A program made the translations under genes and the position numbers. A DNA stretch of 64,000 nt from Rapana venosa (lineage: Eukaryota; Mollusca; Gastropoda; Neogastropoda; Muricidae), in NCBI GenBank assembly GCA_028751875.1, contig CM054134.1, positions 51,816,812-51,880,811 of the forward strand. Direction: 5' to 3'. The number at the start of each line of letters is the position of its first letter. Position 1 is the stretch's first letter. Shown one piece after another: positions 1 to 12,189 of the stretch. The notes under the pieces were generated by a model. That model had not been told where the DNA came from and did not search any database. It saw only the letters and a program-made list of their open reading frames with translations.

Positions 1-3000
1 GTGAATGATCTCAGGATGTGCTATCTGAAAGGACAAATTATTTTTTAGTTTAAGATCTCGGAGGATTGTTTTATTTTATTTTTATGTCAAAAACAGAGGT
101 CACAGCTCTCTTTGTCAATAGCCACTGGTTTTGTGTGATGGTGCTTTCATTTTTTTAAGGCATTTTTGCTCTGTGACTTTCAAGTATTTTAAGCACATGT
201 GACTTTAAAACAGTTGAAGCTCTAGAACTAAGCAGTAGGACAGTGTTGATTCTTGGCTGCGCCATTGTGGGATTCCTACATATTTTGCCTCCTGAGCACA
301 CACACAAAACTGTGCTGTACGCCCCATCTGGCACAAAAGATAAACAAAAGTCTCAGTTCTGAATAGCATGTGCACCACCATGGCTACCATGCATCTGTAT
401 ACAAGTAAAACCAAGAGCCATTTTCTGTCAGTATTTTCTGATTGGCTTGAGCGCTTCAATTTTGACTGATCATGTTTCCCTTTTACCACCTCTGCACTTT
501 ACTTTTAAACAAGGTGATGAGCAGTGTGAAGGTTCAGAGATGGATTCAGAAAACAACAAGCAGAAGAGAACAACATTGACAGGAACAGAGAGCCAGAGTT
601 TAAATTTGGCATAAATCGACAACAGATTTTCTCTCTGTTATGTTGTCAGTAATTAAGTGCTTCACCTTGTGCGCTGGCAGATTGGATGAAACTGCTCTCC
701 GGCTACGGTACATTGCTGAACATTTTTATTTGATATATTTCCTGTCGTGCATTAGAAGCATATCAGCATATCCCGAGGCTCAGAGCAATGCAGGGGTCAG
801 ATCCCCAGTTGTCCTGGAGGTGAAAATGAGAATAGAGATTCTTTTGATGTCCAAGATCGGGTTTCCCTTTCATCAGAATTGCCAGTAGTATATTGTTATG
901 CCCAGAAATATGGATTTGTGTCAGATTTTTTAATCCCCTGGGTGTTGAAAGTTAAAGTTAAAAAAATCCTATTTGAAAAAAAGGGCTTGTGAGGTTTTAT
1001 AGGGGGGGAAAACACCTTGTGAAAGAAAGGAAATATCTTGTTAACATTTAAAAAAAAATATTTGGGGGAAAAAAGAACTTTTTGTTTTAAGGAGGGGAAA
1101 ATTGTATAAATATTGAGAAAAAAAAAATCTTTTAAATTTTGATGAAAGAAAATTTATAAATAGAGAAAAAAACCTAAAAACTTAATTTTAAGAGGAGTTT
1201 TAAAAATTGAAAAACATTGGGGGCAAAATAAATCTGGGGAGTGGAAAAAAAAAAAAGGGGGACTTTTGCACCAGTAAAAAGCTGAAGGTTACCAGTAAAT
1301 AGAGTGTTTATTTTCTGTCACTTTTCTCAGGATTTTAAAAGCATAATTTTTGCATTTACATTAGATTTAGTCAAACTTTCAGTTTTTCTTGGCAACACGT
1401 CTGATGGGTGGTTTTTTATGGTGCTGCTATTTCAGTATTCGGCTTCAGATTTTAAAACTCCATCCTGGTTCCCCAAAAATGAAAGCGTACGGGTTGTTAT
1501 TTACTCCCATCAATTTGTAACAACACTCCAGTTCATCGGTTCACCTTTCCCACCAGACTTCACATAAATTTTGTCACCCAAAATTCAGGGAAACTGTTGG
1601 AAGCTTTTTGTATATATTACCATAAGGCCCCCACCTGGAAAGACTTGCTTTTTTTAGGGTCGTCATCCTGCATTCATACACAAAATTTTGGGTAGTTTTT
1701 AACGCATGGATTTAAACATGTTTCTTATCATTTATATCATTTCACATCCCCTTTGAAATGATGTTGAATTCATTTTACTTTTTTGTGAGTTAAATCGTCA
1801 GTTTTCCAGAATGGTTTGCAATGAGCAAATTTTTGTATCATTTAGGAAACCTTACCACCCCTGTATTTGATTTATGTTTTTTGACCGGGGAAAAGCAAAC
1901 CATGTTCATTCTGGGCTTAAATCGTTGTTTTCCCTTTAGTCACTGTGGATTGGAAAACAAAAAAAAAACCTAACAAAGAATACTTTTTAAAGTTTGTAAA
2001 AAAATGTCGTTTCTTGTAACGAGTAAATAATTATATCATCCCCATTTCTGTAAACCCCCGACTACAAAGAATATCAATAGGACATTGCCTCTAAAGTAGC
2101 GCATAAATTTTAAAATTTTACACATAGGGGGTATTTATGCAATGGAGATTTTGAAAACCCCCACCCAAGGGAAAAGGCCTCACACAATTCTCTGGTTTTC
2201 CCCGATTTTTAAACAAAACGTTGCGCTCATACTTTGCTTTTGAGGGGTGAATTGTTTTAAATCGGGTCACATCCACCACCACTATAATCGTAAAAAATTT
2301 CCCGAGGGTTCATGGGAGGCGACTGGACCCACATATGGATGCTGAAGCCCGTACCCCCAGTGGGGTTGCTACCCACTGGTTTCATTCAAATGCCCCCTTA
2401 CCGGCGTCCAGGGTATGGCAATCCTGTTTGCATGTTTTATTAAGATGATACAAAACTGTCTTATAGATGTAAAAATGCATACAGTGCAAAACAACACACT
2501 GAAAGAGTTTCATACATCTTTTGGGGCAAGGTATGGAGAAAACAAACAATCTGGTGAGAAACAACAGTCCATGTACCTCACTCTGCATGGTGAATATCAC
2601 TAACATTCATTGAGCAAAGAGCTGCAGATCCACTTTCTTTGTAGTTGAAATATTGTTCCATTTTAACATTTTGGGTGATTCACATTTTGTATCTTTTTTC
2701 AAGCCTTCTAGCACACTCGCAAAATTTTTCAAATTTTGAACGGTTTTTTGTTTGTGGTTTTTTTCCTTTTAGTTGTGTTAAATTGTAATGCAAACAAATC
2801 AAATCTCATCTCAGTTCTTATTTAATTTATTTTTTTTTTTAATTTAATTTATTTTTTTATTTCAAGGAAATGAATAAGCACATTCAATTCTGATTTCTCT
2901 TGTTGATATTTTTGTTGTTGCTTTAAATTATTGTTAACTGCAACTGTAATCAAAAAGTGTTGTGGCGGGGTTTGTGGGGTTTGTGTGTTGGTGTGTGTGT

Positions 3001-3449
3001 TGCGCCACATAATATTCATATGTACAATTATAAGCGAAAGCAAGAAACACTCTCCATTATTATTTTATCCTTCTTCTTCGCTTGTTATGTTTTCATGGAA
3101 GGGGGTGGGATTAACAAAAAATGGTGTATTTAAATATGGAAAAGATCAATGCAATCAGCAATAAAATAGGTTATTTTTATTTTATTTATTTCTGTTTTCC
3201 CTGAGTGTGTGCATGTGTGTGTTTCTTTGAATCATCTAACGGTTGGGTGTTTTTTTTACCCCTGATATTTCAAGTGAAATTTGAGTGGAACGGTATTGGC
3301 TGGTTTGAAAAATGGTTTGAGCTTTTCAGATTTCAGTGTATACAGTCCCCTGAGCTCTTTCTGATTCTTTTCTTTGTTTCGTCCGTTTTTCTGCAAGTGT
3401 CATGTACAGCTTTCCTCGGTGGTCTGATTTTTTTGGATTTTTTTTTAGG
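1..3449. other. AT-rich intergenic or intronic DNA, no gene recognised
   Basis: All frames are short and their translations match no family I know. Between about 960 and 1260 the sequence is runs of A and G with almost no other content, which suggests poor consensus. Around 2300-2380 there is a less AT-rich patch of unknown origin. No exon with convincing splice signals was seen. Confidence 0.5.
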
Positions 3450-3536
3450 AATGCCACATCCTTATTGGTGGGTAAAAATGGTCATATATGGAAAATCTCA
3501 CGATCGGTGAACCTTAAAGATCTAACCAAGGAACAA
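3450..3536 (+). repeat. Repeat-E fragment (short dispersed repeat)
   Basis: This is one of at least seven diverged copies of a roughly 100-bp repeat. Its typical text is a GAAGTCAGAATGC start, a GGCTACCTTCATGGTGGG-like middle and an end like AAAATCTCACC followed by GTGAACCTC. Other copies lie at 9409, 35953, 37921, 49621(-), 49883(-) and 63881. It has no coding capacity. Confidence 0.6.
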
Positions 3537-4229
3537 ACAAAAACAACAAAAATATTAATATATCATGTGGTACACCCTGTCATAGGACATGAAGTTCACT
3601 TATGAAGAAGACTTATTCAGAGTATGTTGTACAATAAAAGCAGTTGAAAATTTCTTGTTTTTTTGTTTTTAGGATTTTCCAGAGCACACTGACAAAAATA
3701 CTTTTGAGTGGATTTCTGTGCAAAAAGGCTTTTCATGGAAATAATTTCATTTTTTCCCTACTGTGAAAAGTATCGCTGATTTTTGGAAATAATGTGGAGG
3801 TGGTGTAAGAAAGCATGGTTTATTAACACTGAAAATAAATACCCAAGTGTTTGCATGATGTAGTTCACTCTGTCACGGGAAAACAAATAATGCAAGTTCA
3901 ACAATGTCGGATTCATCAGGGGCTTTTTGGTTTGGAAACTGAATGGGGACATGCTTCTTCTAGCAAACAAATAATTTATGCCGAGTACAAAAACGTACAT
4001 CATCAGTACTGATAGATAGTGACTGCAGGTACCAAGGGGAAATGTCTGGAAAGTGTGATCACCATCTTTTACATGAAAATTCATGAAGCAAATTTTACAT
4101 TTTTTCAATTTTTTTCTCTTTTGTTGTTGTTGTTTAGTAAAATACATTTTAGGCACTAAAAAAGTTGAAAGATTTTTCTCAAGGTTGTTGTTTTTCCTCT
4201 TGTGGTCCGATTTCTCTTTTTTTTTTGCA

Positions 4230-4890
4230 CCTTGACTTTGTGACCTATCTTTTGATTATAGATTGGATCTTTCTCATCACTTGTTTCCCATCTTTTGATT
4301 ATAGATTTCAGTCCTTTTCATGTCACTTGTTCCACATTTTATTATAGATTGGATCTTTCTCAACTTAATCCCTCTTTTGATTATAGATTCAGTCTTTTAT
4401 GTCACTTGTTCCACATTTTGATTATAGATTGGATCTTTCTCATCACTTGTTCCATCTTTTGATTATAGATTCTGTCTTTCATGTCACTTGTTCTACATTT
4501 GGATTATAGATTCTGTCTTTCTTGTCACTTGTTCTACATTTGGATTATAGATTCTGTCTTTCTTTGTCACTTGTTCTACATTTTGATAATAGATTCTGTC
4601 TTTCTTTGTTACTTGTTCTACTTTTTGATTGTAGAGTCAGTCTTTCATGTCACTTGTTCTACATTTGGATTATAGATTCTGTCTTTCTTGTCACTTGTTC
4701 TACATTTGATTATAGATTCTGTCTTTCGTGTCACTTTGTTATCTTTTGATTATAGATTCTGCCTTTCTCACCTTGTTCCAACTTTTTATTATACAGTCAG
4801 TCTTTCTCATCACTTGTTTTTAGATTTTGATTATAGATTCTTTCTCATCACTTTTTTCTACCTTTTGATTATATTAGACTCTGTCTTTCT
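4230..4890 (+). repeat. Minisatellite, 41-43 bp unit, about 16 copies
   Basis: The unit contains CACTTGTTCTACATTTTG followed by ATTATAGATTCTGTCTTTC. I counted 16 occurrences of the GATTATAGATT core or close variants. Units around 4480-4720 are the most alike and the edges are degraded. Open frames that repeat a short hydrophobic motif here come from the tandem unit and are not a gene. Confidence 0.9.
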
Positions 4891-6300
4891 CATCATTTTC
4901 TTACCAAAGCCCCATTCCTTCCTCTCGTTATTTTCTATGTATTTTTATAACATCTCCCCTTCCCTTCCTTTAAAGAAGGGACGTGTACAATACAGTAGTG
5001 GTCTGATCATGTGTTGGTTTTTCACTGTACATATTTTTTGCATGATTGAAAGAAAAGCGATTGCTGCAGCCGTCCACAGGAATCTTCATGGTCAGTATTT
5101 AGGTCCATGAGCAAAAACTCCACGTGCCTCGAAACCAGAATCTCTTTCCCCGTAGTTTTTTTTAAATTCTTTTTAAGCGTGTTATTGTAGGTCTGTTAGT
5201 AACTTCTTGCTTTTTGACGACCCTCTGGGCTTTTCCCGTACGAAAGTTAAAAGGGGTAGAGTGCGTTAATGCGAGAAAAGCTGCAGTATTTTCTTTTTCC
5301 TGTGCCGGGGCATACACGTTGGAAAAAAAATCATTGGATGAATGAAAACCTTTTGAAAAATCAAGGGGACTGTTTTTTTTTCCAGGGCGGTAAAAAATCC
5401 GTGGTGTTTTGTTGTTCCCCCCATTTATCAAGGGTTTTTTTCGTAACTTTTTCCCCCTCTTCCCCCCTTTCCCCCCCCCCCCTTCACCCCCCCCCCCCCC
5501 CAAATATTAACCTTTTCCCTACCCCTTCTTTTTTTTCAAACTGCCCTTTTCCAAAAATAAAAAATGAAAACCGCAACTTCCCCTTTACTAATTTTGCTGG
5601 AGAACTCTAAATATCGTGTTTAAAAAAGGTGAATGGGAGGGGGGAACTTCCCCCTTTTTGCCCTTTTTTCTTTTTTTTGTAGATTTTTTTTCTATTGGTT
5701 TTTGTTTTTTTTTTAAAAAGTTATGTTCCCCCCCACCTACCCCCTTTAAAAATTTTCCTTTGCTTTTGAAGGGCTTAGTGGGTGATTGTTTTTATTTTTA
5801 AAGGGGAAGGGCCCAAGCTTTTTTTTCCCTCAGGATTTTACATTTTTTAACCATGGGCATTTGGGTTCATATGTTTTCTTTTGACTTTTTTTGGGGGGCT
5901 TTTAATTTCAAAAAGAATAGTAAAAACTTTACTGAAAAAATTTATCTGAGATGTATGCCTTCAACTTCTTGCAGGGCCTCATCAGTGGGGGGACATAACA
6001 CAATTTTAGATAAAGAAAAGAAATAATAATTAAACCTCTCCTTTTTGGACTTTTAACTGAACCAAATATGCCCCAACAGCATTCTCACAACACACCCACA
6101 ACACAGTGCCACACCACACACACACCAAACACACACCATCATCTTTTATTTTTCAGAACAATATGAAGTTGTACAGCGCAGCGCAGCACACACATACACA
6201 CACACCCTTTTGCCCGCAAAGAGAGGGAAGGAACAACTCCAAAAGTTGAAAAGAAAAGTGCTTAAAGAGGTAAAAAAATTTTTTAGAGCAGTACTCATAC
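4891..6300. other. Homopolymer-rich low-quality stretch, no gene recognised
   Basis: Long runs of C, T and A (for example 5470-5502) dominate, and CA-rich sequence appears at 6085-6205. Predicted frames consist of poly-Phe, poly-Pro or poly-Gly and are not credible. The texture matches the flanks of the N gap that follows. Confidence 0.6.
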
Positions 6301-6384
6301 ACTAGGAGGATCGGGAAATAAACCCCCCTGCTAAAAGCGAAAAGTCCCCGGGGCGAAAGTGGCGGGGGAAAAAACCTGTTTCGG

Positions 6385-6548
6385 CCAAAAATTTTCCCCA
6401 TCCATTAGCCATGAGTGGTGGTCTGGGCACTATTCTTTCGGAGAATGATAACCGGGCCTGTATGTCACTAAAATTATTCCGCGCATGTAGAAAAAACCCC
6501 CGGCAACAAGAGAGGTCCCCCGGCAAAAAACTTTGAAAAAAACCCCCT
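6385..6548 (+). mobile_element. SINE-B fragment truncated by an assembly gap
   Basis: This stretch matches the central part of the better copy at 14860-15237: a TCTTTCGGA block followed by GATAACCGGGCC and a GTCCCCCGGCAAAA stretch. The right end is lost in the N gap. Base quality is poor. Confidence 0.5.
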
Positions 6549-7048
6549 NNNNNNNNNNNNNNNNNNNNNNNNNNNNNNNNNNNNNNNNNNNNNNNNNNNN
6601 NNNNNNNNNNNNNNNNNNNNNNNNNNNNNNNNNNNNNNNNNNNNNNNNNNNNNNNNNNNNNNNNNNNNNNNNNNNNNNNNNNNNNNNNNNNNNNNNNNNN
6701 NNNNNNNNNNNNNNNNNNNNNNNNNNNNNNNNNNNNNNNNNNNNNNNNNNNNNNNNNNNNNNNNNNNNNNNNNNNNNNNNNNNNNNNNNNNNNNNNNNNN
6801 NNNNNNNNNNNNNNNNNNNNNNNNNNNNNNNNNNNNNNNNNNNNNNNNNNNNNNNNNNNNNNNNNNNNNNNNNNNNNNNNNNNNNNNNNNNNNNNNNNNN
6901 NNNNNNNNNNNNNNNNNNNNNNNNNNNNNNNNNNNNNNNNNNNNNNNNNNNNNNNNNNNNNNNNNNNNNNNNNNNNNNNNNNNNNNNNNNNNNNNNNNNN
7001 NNNNNNNNNNNNNNNNNNNNNNNNNNNNNNNNNNNNNNNNNNNNNNNN
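6549..7048. other. Assembly gap, 500 N
   Basis: The run is exactly 500 N, the placeholder length used between scaffolded contigs. The true size and content are unknown. Any open frame crossing it is an artefact. Confidence 0.99.
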
Positions 7049-7403
7049 TTCCAAACGGCCCCGTCCCCCACTTACAAAGCCCTCAGGAAGGGGGGGAGCA
7101 CGCTAGGTGCGCGGCGCCCTCAGAAAACCCTTTATTTCCTTTAAGCAAGGCCACTAAAGTTTTTGGGGATCGAAGCGCAGTAACGGGCAGCGGGTTGTGA
7201 CCAACCTCCTTTATCAGCGGACAGACCCGAAGGCTGTACAGAACAGAAACAGAACGGAAGGAAAGGGAAAGGGAAAAGAACGGAAGGAAGGAAGGTGGCG
7301 GATGGTTTGATTCCCCCGCCAAAAGAAACCATGAAATTGTGGGTTTTAAATTTTCCCAGGCCTCGGGCCCTTTCTTCCCAATTTTACAACAAAATAACTA
7401 ATT

Positions 7404-7621
7404 TAAAGTCCTTCAGTGAACTAAAACCGAGGCCCCATGTTTGAAAAAAACCCTGCGAACTTTCCACACGTTAAAATCCCCGTTGGGTTTTCGGAAAGAT
7501 GCCATTTTGGGGCCCGTGGAAAAGATGACAAAATTTCAAAACCCTACCAAAGGGGGTGGGTAAAAAAGCCATGAGTGCTTATTCCATTATCCTCGCTGTA
7601 AAAGAATAAAAAAAAAAATAA
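7404..7621 (+). mobile_element. SINE-A, 3' two thirds, degraded
   Basis: The block contains AAACCGAGGCCCCATGT, CACACGTTAAAATCC, a GATGACAAAATTTC segment and the family's signature end CATGAGTGCTTATTCCATTATCCTCG, here followed by an A-rich tail. It aligns with the cleaner copies at 35507 and 61863. Several homopolymer indels are visible. Confidence 0.75.
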
Positions 7622-8078
7622 AAAAACCATCATTGTCACAAGTACTTTTTTACAAGTTTTTTTCAAGTTTTTAGATTCTTTTAAAAATTTCCATAAAAAA
7701 TGTTTGCATTTTTATATGTACAAACCCTTTGCAAAAGGGGTGGAGGGGAGGGGGGGGTGTTCGAAAAAAATAACAAGATTTAAAGGGGACTGATAAGGGG
7801 AAAAATCAGACAAAAAAACTGTTTTTAAATCTTAAAAATTACAAAATATGTGAAAAGACGATTGGCATCTTTTGTCCTTTTTTACAACTTTCATAACATC
7901 ACTAACCCACTTCCTTTCACTTGCTACTCAATCATGGAAAAGTATTAGATAAATTAGACAAGTTCTCAAGAAACCAAAACTTTTTTGTTAAAACCCCATT
8001 TTTGATACAATAAAAACAAATTCACAAAAAAAAAAGGAAAGGGGGCCACATTTAACTATTTATTCCTAACAATTAACC

Positions 8079-8400
8079 ATGAATCCCCGGGTTTTATTTC
8101 CACCTGGCCCTTTCTCCCCCCAGGGTAGGCAAAATAATCAAATGAACTCAAAGTCTTTTGGATGAACACAAAAAGAGGGTCCCCCGTGCGAATGCACCAA
8201 AAAAACCCCTTGGGGGGGGGGGGGGGGGGGGGGGTTTTGAAAAAAACCTGTTCCCTCCTTTCCCCGGGGGAAAAGTAGGCCAAATTTTTAAAAACCCAAA
8301 GGAACGGATGACAAAAAATTTTTAAAACACATGCACACAGGTATTTTTTCCCAATTAAAAAAAAAACCTTTTTTGGGGAAACCCCCTTTACTTTTTTCAA
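8079..8400 (+). mobile_element. SINE-A copy, error-laden
   Basis: A tRNA B-box-like GAATCCCCGGG is followed by AGTCTTTTGGATGA, GTCCCCCGTGCGAATGCAC and GGAACGGATGACAAAA, in the same order as intact SINE-A copies. A run of more than 20 G sits in the middle and the 3' signature is degraded. Confidence 0.6.
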
Positions 8401-8439
8401 GGGGGAAAAATTAAATAATTAAAAAAATTTTTAAAAAAC

Positions 8440-8644
8440 CCCAAAAAGATTTTAAGTTTAAAAAATAAAAAATTCATAAAAAAAAAAAGGGGCCCCCCCA
8501 AAACTTTTTTTTTCAAAAAAGAAGCCTTTTTTTAAACCTTTTGGGGGGTTTTCCCCCCCCAAAAAAAAAGAGTTAAAAACAAAAAAAAAAACAAAAAAAA
8601 ACAAAAGGAAAAAAAGCACCAGGGGGGGGGGGGGGGGGGGGGTT

Positions 8645-8694
<50 letters not shown>

Positions 8695-9300
8695 CGGGGG
8701 GGAAAAAAAAAACCCCGGGAAAAAAAAAAAAAAAGAAAAAAAAAAACCAAAAACCCCAAAAGAAAAAACCAAAAAAACCCCCAAAAAAAAAAACCCCCAA
8801 TTTAAAAACCCCCCCAAAAAAGCCCAAAACCCCCCCCAAAAAAAAACCCACAGGGACTATCCAAAACCCCCCCCCCCCCCAAAAAAAACCCCCCCCCCAA
8901 AAAAATTTTAAACCCCCCCCTTCCCTTTTTTTAAACCCCAAAAGGGGCAAAAAATTTGGGGGTGGTAGGGCCCCAAACCCCCCAGCGGGGCCCCCCAAAA
9001 AGGGGGGGGGAAAAGCCTTAAAGTCCCCAAGAAGGGAAATTTCCCCCCCGGGGGGAGGGGCTTTTTGGGTCCCCCCCCGGGCTTTTGGGTTCCCCCCGGT
9101 TTTTGGGTGCCCGGGGGGGGCGGCCCCCCCCAAAAACCCAAAAAACCGCCCCCCCCCAAAACCCCAAAATTTACACAAAACACACACAACCCCAAAACCC
9201 CAACCCCAAACACTTCCCCCCCCCAACACATTACACCACACACCACACAAAACATACAAACCAACCCACCAACAACAAAAAAAAAAAACCCCCCCCAGAG
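8440..9300. other. Homopolymer-dominated sequence, probably a consensus artefact
   Basis: Almost the whole stretch is runs of A, C and G of 5 to over 40 bases, with a CA/CCA-rich patch at 9170-9280. No biological feature can be trusted here. Long frames across it encode only Gly, Phe, Pro and Lys. Confidence 0.8.
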
Positions 9301-9408
9301 TTCTTTTCATAAATATTTATTTTCCAAATGCCCAAAAATTATTTGACATTTTTTAAACCGTTTTATATTACTGCGGGAATTACTAAAAACACTTATGATG
9401 ACATATAT

Positions 9409-9508
9409 CCCTGAAGTCAGAATGCAGCTACCTACATGGTTGGCAAAAATGGTCACATATGCAAAATCTGTCTATTGGTGAACCTCAGAATTCTTGCCAA
9501 GGAATAAA
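9409..9508 (+). repeat. Repeat-E copy
   Basis: It begins CCCTGAAGTCAGAATGC, continues with a GTTGGCAAAAATGGTCACA segment and ends GTGAACCTCAGAATTC then GCCAAGGAAT. This is one of the better-preserved copies of the family. Confidence 0.65.
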
Positions 9509-9791
9509 TATATGCTTATTAATATATGCTTACTAAGTGCCAAATGACAGCTTGGTGTTTTTATATTTAGGCACTCCACACAATGTTTTTTGCTCTTAAC
9601 ATCTATTTGTGCATGCTATATACTTCTCTCAATAAATGTCAAGCTCTCAATAAGCACAAATCTAAAATCACAATTTTTTTTCCCATTTCTTTCCTAAAAA
9701 TTGTTTTGTACTTATAATCACATTTTGGACACATAAAAAAACAACCCCATAACTTTCAGAATGTTATTCTGCCAAGGAGTGTTAAACTTAC

Positions 9792-9875
9792 CGAGATCTG
9801 CAATGCAGCAAGTATTGTTGCTTTTCACCAGAATATTTTTGGACTTTATGTCCCGGTGTGCTATTGCAGGCTTTC
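9792..9875 (-). CDS. TGF-beta/activin type I receptor kinase, catalytic-loop exon
   Basis: This 84-nt exon encodes [20 protein letters not shown] followed by TCCIADL-G. It is the catalytic loop of the receptor serine/threonine kinases that phosphorylate SMADs: His-Arg-Asp, the metal-binding Asn in KSKNIL, and the start of the DLG that replaces DFG in this family. The acceptor is CCCAG and the donor CTCG/GTAAGT. The exon starts with two bases and ends with one base of split codons, leaving exactly 27 full codons. The HRDIKSKN signature is close to invariant in type I receptors (usually HRDLKSKN). It joins in phase to the exon at 10824-10992. The next exon, activation segment onward, was not found in the poor sequence at lower coordinates. 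Confidence 0.88.
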
Positions 9876-10823
9876 CTGGGGACAACACAAACAGTCACAG
9901 TTACAGGATAATCATCATATCAAAAGCATAAGATTAAATAAAAGAATCCTATTGAAACTAAAAAGTGAAAATATTCAGCACACTAATGAGAACAAAATCT
10001 CAAAGTATTTACAGAACAGAAATAACAATGCAACACCATGCATGTCTGTCTGATAAACAAAATATATATCTACAACCCTCATTGACAGACACAAACAACA
10101 CAGAATTCACACACACACACACACACCACATACACACACAGGCCAACAACTGCATTTAAACACATACATAATCACAGACACACATACTACTTTGCGCTAA
10201 ATAAATTTCTTAAGGCAAACGTGAGGAAGAAAGAGAGCGAGTAGGAGCATGTCGGTGTTCAATTTTACTCCAAGCTTTCTATAATAATCCACATCATAAT
10301 TAATCATTTCTAAATGCAAACTTTCAGAAGTACAGCAGTTGGAAATTAAGTTGTCATTTTTTTACTGTGTGAGAAAAAACCAACATGGAAGACTCCTCCA
10401 GTACAAATGTTGTGGCCGTTTATGTTATGTGCAAGCAAAACCAATGAAAAATACACAAAAGCTTTAGCCTTATAAAAACATTTCATTCTACAGATATTTC
10501 AAGCACACATCTGCTATGAAAACAAATCAATAGGATTGCGAGTTTCATGCGATGACTGCAGACACTCATATTGATGGTTTCCCAGCAAATCATTGCCATT
10601 AAAAGGGTAGAAATCTGATAAAGAAAGTATCAAATTATTACTATTAAATTCATTTTCGAAGAAACAAAAGTATACATTATTATTATAAAAGAAATCTTAA
10701 GTCCTGTTTTAGGTTTACAAATAACTTCACACACAAAAAACAAAAAAATCCAACTGATTTTGCAATATAACACTACAAGTTATCTCACTCCTCTTTCATC
10801 TATACAGGCAACTTAAGACTGAC

Positions 10824-10992
10824 CTTGTGCCCCCAAGATTTCCATATGGAGATGAGCCATACCACAAGCTGCAGACAACGCCAGTCGGATCATGATGCTG
10901 GGGGAAACCACCTGTCGGTTGAGGAAGTCAAACAGGGATCCCAATTTTCAGATAGTCTGTGATCAAACCACAACTGGTCCATGTGCCATTGT
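10824..10992 (-). CDS. TGF-beta/activin type I receptor kinase, hinge and helix D/E exon
   Basis: The readable segments are [22 protein letters not shown] and [20 protein letters not shown], ending A-Q-G. This is the hinge and start of the C-lobe of a type I receptor. NGTWTQLWL-type text is typical of TGFBR1/ACVR1B/Baboon rather than BMP receptors, so an activin/TGF-beta type is favoured. The acceptor is TGTTGCAG and the donor GCACAAG/GTCAGT. Reading through needs one missing C near 10975 and one extra T and one extra A at 10935-10970, all in homopolymers. The net +1 matches the exon length (169 nt). I read these as consensus errors, but a pseudogene is possible. The upstream exon at 11951-12170 ends in the matching phase if one A is missing. 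Confidence 0.85.
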
Positions 10993-11129
10993 CTGCAACA
11001 CAGCAGTTGAAGCCAGTATAAAAGTACAGCCCTAAACCGATTGTACTTAATTTGTTGTTTTTTCTTATTTTTCTTTACTTTTGAGAACCAAGGGAAAAAG
11101 AACCTATGCCTTTTTATATCCATCCAAAT

Positions 11130-11463
11130 AAAAGTGCAGGCTTAAATGAGGTACTTTATGATTTGTTTTGTTTAAGCATGCATGCTTTTATTTTCTTTTC
11201 GTTCAGTTCTCGTGTGCTTGTGGGTATGAGGGATATGTCATTTAAAGGCAATAAAAAAAAGTTACCACCTTGGTGAATGGTCTGAATAGCCTTTGTCCCC
11301 CAAATCAAAAAGTGTCAAAAAAAATGAGGTAAAACCCCCCTGAAGAAAAATCAACCAAAATTTCAAAAAAAAGCAGAAAAAAAAAAAAAACTTATATGGT
11401 TTATTCTTTTGTTTTTCAATACATAAAACAATTTCTTTTTAAAATTTGTTTTTAAAAAATTAA

Positions 11464-11511
<48 letters not shown>

Positions 11512-11834
11512 AAACCCGAAAAAAAAAAAGCAATTTTTTTTTTTTTTTTTCCCCCAGAGTCAAGGTTCACCAAGGGGTTTTGAGCATAGTGACCACCCCC
11601 CCCCCCCCCCCCAACCCCACCATTAGGAGCCGCTTTTACCCGGGGAGGGTGTCAACAGACACCTGTAGTACCGGATTTTTTCCATCCTTCCACGGGCACA
11701 CATTCTTTTTGAAAGGTAAAGGGTTTTTTTTTTGATTTGGCAAGATGTCCATGATTCACAACGGGGCTATTTTTCCTTCATCCAAAGGGATTTTTGACAT
11801 CCAGTTTGTTTTTTTGTAAAAAGGGGAAGAAAGG
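11130..11834. other. Intronic sequence of the receptor gene, poor quality
   Basis: It lies between receptor exons. It includes A/T runs at 11370-11550 and a C run at 11598-11612. No coding or RNA feature was recognised. Confidence 0.6.
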
Positions 11835-11912
11835 GTAAGCTGGGAATCGAACCCAAACCCTCAGGTTTTATTTGTTGGCATGCAAAGTCTTAACCACCCT
11901 GCCACACTCCCT
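11835..11912 (-). mobile_element. tRNA-like SINE head
   Basis: On the minus strand there is an A-box-like TGGCAGGGTGGTTAAGAC and, about 35 bases on, the B-box GGTTCGATTCCCAGC. No acceptor stem closes, so this is a SINE promoter, not a tRNA gene. It lies inside the receptor intron. Confidence 0.55.
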
Positions 11913-11950
11913 TCTGAAAACAAAAAAAACAAGGGGAGATTTGATACCAC

Positions 11951-12170
11951 CTTTGTTTCCGCAGCGAGAACCCCAAAATTTTTTGTGTACAACACACCGC
12001 TGTAAATCCCCTTCCCAAAACCGGGACCTCTTCACGGGAAGAAAAGATTTTGAGGGGCCACTTCTCCCCCGCCGTGGCCAACCAATTTCCCCCAAAAACC
12101 GGCCCTTTCCAAATGATTTCCCCAAAATCTCCCTGGCAAGGGTCCGTTCACCAGAAGAGAAAATTTTTCC
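11951..12170 (-). CDS. TGF-beta/activin type I receptor kinase, GS-edge and N-lobe exon
   Basis: Despite many homopolymer indels, successive frames give LLVN then RTLAREI (the end of the GS region), GKGRFGEIW (glycine-rich loop), LKIFSSREE (VAVK-type lysine followed by the family hallmark FSSREE) and KILGF then LAAE (helix C to strand 4). The order and spacing match type I receptor kinases, in which the GS region is phosphorylated by the type II receptor. The donor is probably AAACAAAG/GTGGTA at 11951/11950. The acceptor side is unclear, so the 12170 end is approximate. Exons for the signal peptide, ectodomain and membrane segment were not found. No single frame is open, which I attribute mainly to sequence quality. 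Confidence 0.75.
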
Positions 12171-12189
12171 GAAGAAAATTGGAGGCTGA

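Noticed and set aside
4481..4749. Small membrane protein with repeated hydrophobic motif
   Set aside because: It is a translation of the 41-bp tandem repeat; the unit is not a multiple of three throughout and all frames look alike.
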